Assembly (NCBI GenBank): GCA_021613335.1
Contig: JAJTWR010000260.1
Coordinates: 2,680,001 to 2,744,000 of the forward strand
DNA length: 64,000 nucleotides
Direction of reading: 5' to 3'
Source: Whitmania pigra
Lineage: Eukaryota > Annelida > Clitellata > Hirudinida > Haemopidae
A program made the position numbers and the translations under genes. A model generated the notes under the pieces. The model saw only the letters and a list, made by a program, of their open reading frames with translations, was not told the origin of the DNA and did not search any database. Of the stretch, positions 60,401 to 64,000 are shown in pieces. Every line of letters begins with the position of its first letter. Position 1 is the stretch's first letter.

Positions 60401-62793
60401 TCAACTATTGTGTTTGTAATGAAGAGGTTATCATTCATTAATGGTCCATTTCACAGACCAAGCTAGCAGGGGCGCAACTAGGGGGGGGCAGGGGGGGGCG
60501 CAAGCCTAATAGGAGAGACCCTGCAATTTTTCCAAATCCGATGAGTTTTTTTTTGGTGGGGGGGGGGGGGGGGGGATAAGGGGATTTAACTGGTTTGAAA
60601 CTTTGAGACAGAAGATAGTCAAACTCATAATAATAATAATCTGTTCTATCTTTAATTCTTTATTAATTATAATTGGTAGTTTTGATTTGAACAGTTTCAA
60701 AAATTTTTCGACTGCGTCGTGCTTTCGTCCCTTTTCTAAACTTGAGCCCCCCCCCACAGCATTTTTCGCTGGTTATCTGATCATCAGATAACCAGTCATT
60801 TTGACAACCCTGCCTTGGCTGCTCTTGATGCTTTGCAGAATGGCACAATGACTCCCGAGCTTTCGGAGTTCTGCAGCCTTCATAGAAAAGACGCTGAAAC
60901 TGTGCAAAGACAGTTCCTATTCACATCGACAAGTTTACGTGCTGATGAGTCTGATCCCAATGCATGTATCGAACTTCAAGATCTTTTCTGTGCCACAAGC
61001 ATTCAGCCCGAGTTGCATTATATGCTCGATGTTGCTCTTAATGAGCCATTTACGTCTTCAGATGCAGAAAGGGCATTTTCTAAACTTCGCCTTATTAAAA
61101 GTCATCTCAGGACGACTATGTCTGCCTGTCGTTTGCAAAGTTTATTGAGAATATCTGCGAACAAAACAACTACTGCATTTCTTCCATGAAATGAAATGGT
61201 GAACAGATTTTCACAGACTGATCGAAAAATTATTTTGTAACTGCAAACACATCAAAATGTAATTTAGACTACAACATTTCAAAATTGTATTAAACTGTTT
61301 AGGATCATAACTTTATGCATAATTTAGATTAGGTGAAATGTTTAGGATATGAATCATATCATATTACAATTTTAAACATATCATAAACTTTTTTTTTACA
61401 GTTGCTTTAACTGGCTTGAAACTTTGAAACAGAAGATAGTCAAGCTCATTAATAAATTATTAAAGATACAAAAAAAGACTGCAGACTTAAAATAAAAACT
61501 TATAATAATAATCTGTTCTATCTTTAATTCTTTATTAATTAAAATTAGTAGTATTGATTTGAACAGTTTAAAAAATTTTTCGACTGCGTCAGGCTTTTCT
61601 AAACTTGAGCCCCCCCCAGCATTTTTCGCTGGTTGCGCCCCTGCAAGCTAGTAAATCGAAAAAACAGTATAAGTGACAGCCACTACTGCCAGCAGAGAAT
61701 TGCAAACTTTTACATCTGATAAAAAATGCAGAGTTTGTAACTTATTAAGTTATTTTAGAACTTATTAAGAACGACCTCTGATATGTAATGGAGGGGCAAG
61801 TATTGAAAAATTATGCAGCGAATGTGATCTATGAAAGATGAAGCTATCTAATATAAATCATTTATTAATCTGATTTTGTAGCCGACAGTTGGGCTAGACC
61901 TGGAATTGGGCATATGAAGTTATGCTGAACTTGCTCTGCATTGATGATTAAGTACTTGCAGTATACAATTGGACGTATACGGCAATGAGTCCTGTTAATA
62001 TGTTGATCAAGGATTTGAACATTGATCTGACTATACTTTACCTTAACATATCTAAGATAATATCTATATAACCTCTGTTATAAATTCGACAAAATGGTTT
62101 ATTAATTTGATAAAGAATGGAAATATTCTAAAGTCGAATAATATTTCATTAAATACCGTCTTCAGAAGAATTATGTTAATTTTTGCAAAGCTATGACAGC
62201 CTAAAAATAACATTTGTTCAGAAATCAACAAATGATTGACACAAATTAAGTTATTAAATGTTTTTTGTGCGAAGAACTTTCACAACGAACACAGAATGAA
62301 TGGACAGATGACACCCCAGTAGCTACAATGACTTGTAAAACTTTTCATGTACTCATCGACCTTTTTCCTCAGTGTATTACTACGATTTTACAGAGAAACT
62401 AGCATGCAACGTACCTATTGTGGTTATCATCACGAAGCTGTAGTACATGGCGATCGATAAAGTCCATGTCATATCGATGTCGTCATCGGGAAGTTTTTCG
62501 TAATTCTTGACAAACAGAAGAACTCTTTTATGGATGAGGTCCTTCATTGCTTTATCATTTGGAAATTTTCCTGTCAGGTTCTCGAGATCCTCCAACATTT
62601 CTCTTTCATATTCATTTAACAAATTGACAAAATGAGAATATTGGGTAGTTTCTCTTCCGGCAAATAAGAATCCACCGACCAGAACGAAACAAACAACAAG
62701 TACGATTTTACCAATTTCCAAATCGTGGACCAAGTAATTCTTCCACATTTGGAAAGTAAAGATTGCCGCTTCGCTCTCAGCCACACTTGCCAT
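57477..62793 (-). CDS. Two-pore-domain K+ channel C
   Basis: Exons 62415-62793 and 57477-58138 join in phase (G|GA) to 346 residues. TM1 is at about 28-46 (GKIVLVVCFVLVGGFLFAG). An acidic extracellular cap follows, then pore 1 TTIGYGD (filter Gly127-Tyr128-Gly129), TM2 (SGLGIAMCLSTFLKFGNV), a Pro/Lys-rich linker, TM3 and pore 2 STIGFGDIYPD (Gly243-Phe244-Gly245). TM4 and a basic tail come next, ending SWSDYGEQAYVVDFERCLVM. Filters are canonical. It is clearly the closest relative of channel B (matching cap layout, linker motif QLKDV and KELKDV, tail and 3' UTR). The 4.3-kb intron interrupts the first filter at the shared site. It contains SINE copies, a MITE and hAT element 4. Confidence 0.93.
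59071..59224 (+). repeat. SINE copy with tRNA-like promoter
   Basis: GTCGGCCGAATGGATTACG (A box; Leu/Ser-tRNA-like), GTGTTCGAAAC (B box, near 59129), then AAGCGCCCTTTGG, GCGCCTCTGACGCTATGC and the tail GACGCTATTTAAATG. It is in the channel C intron, antisense to the gene. Confidence 0.75.
59375..59445 (-). repeat. SINE 3' fragment, minus orientation
   Basis: Plus strand ACATTTATATAGCGCTC followed by TTTTTCAAGGGC is the reverse of the SINE tail (GCGC...CTATATAAATG). Only the 3' part is present. Confidence 0.5.
59644..60232. repeat. Possible MITE with ACCCGYYGACAAAATAGC ends
   Basis: The left end ACCCGTTGACAAAATAGC (59645) and the right end GCTATTTTGTCGGCGGGT (to 60232) are inverted copies with two differences. 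The inner words CCCCGTC / GACGGGG are repeated at both sides. About 590 bp, non-coding. No clear target duplication was found. Lies in the channel C intron. Confidence 0.5.
60545..60576. repeat. Poly-T/poly-G run
   Basis: A T-run of nine is followed by GG T and about 20 consecutive G residues inside hAT element 4. Another G-rich stretch is at 60481-60500. Long G runs can form quadruplexes and are error-prone in assembly. Confidence 0.9.
60769..60795. repeat. Perfect 13-bp inverted repeat with 1-nt spacer
   Basis: CTGGTTATCTGAT, one C, then ATCAGATAACCAG. It lies exactly where the duplicated terminal segment of hAT element 4 meets the transposase remnant, as expected of a hairpin-mediated repair junction. 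Confidence 0.9.
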
Positions 62794-63539
62794 TTCAATG
62801 ACTCGTCAACCAGTTTCAATTGATTGCTTCATTCGTAAGTGTCGAGGTTATCCGAAAGTGGAATGATGATTTCAATCTTAACATGAATGCTTCGCTCATG
62901 TCATCTTTCCGATGGATTGAAATTCCACTTTTAATTTAGCGTGGCCAAAGTATGACTCTAATAAATGGTCAAAATATAAAATGATTCCCTTCGAAAATAA
63001 ACAACAATATAAATAATGACGTCTTTTGGTACGACGTTTAAATATTTTCGCGTTCCACAAACGCATTTACCTCTACCATCACCCGTTAACATGTTAAGTT
63101 TAAAAAAGGGTTTCATTCTTCCTTACTAGCAAATAAATATGTCTCGAAGAGATCAACTTATTCCAAATCGAAATGCAATTTTAAACATCCAACTATTGAC
63201 ACTCAACGAAAATGCCGAAATGTGTCTTTGGCACTTAATTATTCTCAATTAAATTAAATTTTATTCGAGGTAAAACTAACGATCAATCAAATCAACTGTT
63301 AATGAACTACTATTTTATTCTGCCACAAAATGTGTTCTCTAAGTGTAGTCATACAAGCATTACAAAGACTTTGTTAAATATTCACAAGATATCACGCAAA
63401 TCACTTGATTTTATAATAATCATACATTACTGTTATTTAATGTCAGTAGGTTGATAACGCATATAATTTTCAGAATATAAGCCGATTCAATTAAAAAATA
63501 CGTGATGAAGGAGACAGAGTAACGGGTAAACTGCTTCAC
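62794..63539. other. Upstream region of K2P channel C, no gene seen
   Basis: AT-rich. Parts of 62860-63010 resemble 53980-54110 upstream of channel B (ATGAATGCTTCGCTCATG compared with ACTCATGCTTCGCAAAGG; TTTAGCGTGG; TTCGAAAATAAACAA compared with TTTGAAAATAAACAA). This suggests a shared duplicated promoter or 5' UTR. Confidence 0.5.
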
Positions 63540-63559
63540 AGCAAATTCCTTCTCAATAT

Positions 63560-64000
63560 TATACTCATTACTATTTGAGTGCTCAAATTTGGAGGATTCT
63601 TTTAAGCATCACTTGCACCCTCCTTCCTTCTTCTACTACTCTCAAGCTCCTAGGTTTTATTTTTTATTCGCACCTCCCCTTTAAAGTACATTCCGCATCC
63701 ATCATCAAATCCTGCAGTCACCTCTGGGCAATTCGGCACATCCGTCCTTGCAGGCAGTCTATTTCTCTCTCGTCTAGACTACTGAAATTCCCTTCTTTAT
63801 GGCACATCTGCCTCTTTAATATAATCCTTGCAACGCGTCCAAAACAAGCTCGCCAAGCTTGTTCTTCTCAACCCTACCCTCAATAGTACGGACTGCCTGA
63901 AGCAATTGCACCGGTTGTCGATTCACAGTCGTAATACCTTCAAAATCGCCCTCATGACATATCACACTCTAGTGACATCCAGCCCACCTTATCTCCATCA
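63560..64000 (+). mobile_element. LINE reverse-transcriptase C-terminal fragment, runs off the window
   Basis: Plus-strand pieces in shifting frames: TLKLLGFIFYSHLPFK, ASIIKSCSHLWAIRHIRP, LDYCNSLLYGTSA, LQRVQNKLAKLVLLNPTL, LHRLSIHSRNTFKIALMTYH. This order matches the end of the RT of L2/CR1/RTE-like non-LTR elements (LQRVQN...ARL, LHWLP...RI.FKI). Frameshifts make it inactive. The 3' end is outside the window. Confidence 0.75.

Larger units (their letters stand above)
60467..61643 (+). mobile_element. hAT element 4, rearranged, 8-bp target duplication
   Basis: 1177 bp from CAGGGGCGCAAC to GTTGCGCCCCTG, with a perfect 8-bp duplication CAAGCTAG at 60459-60466 and 61644-61651. A frame at about 60815-61189 encodes the C-terminal hAT end (LHYMLDVALNEPFTSSDAERAFSKL, in two parts; SHLRTTMSACRLQSLLRI). 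The subterminal segment of about 190 bp is present twice: 60587-60768 and 61408-61630, both ending in GAGCCCCCCC and AGCATTTTTCGCTGGTT. This shows an internal rearrangement. It is in the channel C intron. Confidence 0.9.

Overview
The window is AT-rich nuclear DNA of a multicellular animal. The genes have short GT-AG introns that split conserved domains. Every recognisable product is a metazoan family: NUDCD1, CDK5 activator, eIF4E2/4EHP, a two-pore-domain K+ channel cluster and an alpha-2-macroglobulin-like remnant. The transposon load is also animal-like: a tRNA-Trp-primed Ty3/gypsy element of CsRn1 type, hAT, Tigger, LINE and tRNA-derived SINE sequences. I read it as an invertebrate and cannot name the species. 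There is no bacterial or viral genome and no CRISPR array. Exon coordinates were derived by hand from splice dinucleotides, reading phase and remembered family alignments.

Layout. 0-4.8 kb: an unidentified gene with an extracellular-type domain, then a repeat block ending in an (ATT)n array. 4.9-7.6 kb: a short TRIP12/UFD4-type HECT ubiquitin ligase with one frame switch. 8-10.8 kb: decayed homeobox-like exons, a LINE remnant, a pentanucleotide array and a solo LTR. 11.5-14.0 kb: DUS3 tRNA-dihydrouridine synthase. 14.8-19.1 kb: a young LTR retrotransposon with identical LTRs and a 4-bp target duplication. 19.5-22.7 kb: NUDCD1. 24.2-25.3 kb: EIF4E2 (minus), head to head with an intronless membrane protein at 25.5-26.8 kb. 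27-32.5 kb: two internally deleted hAT elements, one of which breaks an exon of an alpha-2-macroglobulin-like gene remnant.

33.4-36.3 kb: K2P channel A (minus), head to head with EIF2S3 (eIF2 gamma, 36.6-39.5 kb). 41.0-46.2 kb: two tandem BRX1 ribosome-biogenesis genes (minus); the copy at 41.0-43.1 kb is divergent and lacks the usual basic tail. 46.8-48.2 kb: a p35-type CDK5 activator (minus). 49.4-53.9 kb and 57.5-62.8 kb: K2P channels B and C (minus). The window ends in a LINE fragment.

The housekeeping genes (translation initiation, tRNA modification, ribosome assembly, ubiquitination) are unrelated neighbours. The K2P cluster is the one real gene family expansion. All three members share one phase-1 intron that cuts the first selectivity filter, and each of those introns holds different transposon debris. 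Channel A has lost the second filter glycine in both pore loops (GYS and GFA). The other notable pattern is four unrelated hAT elements, each with an intact 8-bp target duplication and each keeping only the C-terminal dimerisation end of its transposase.
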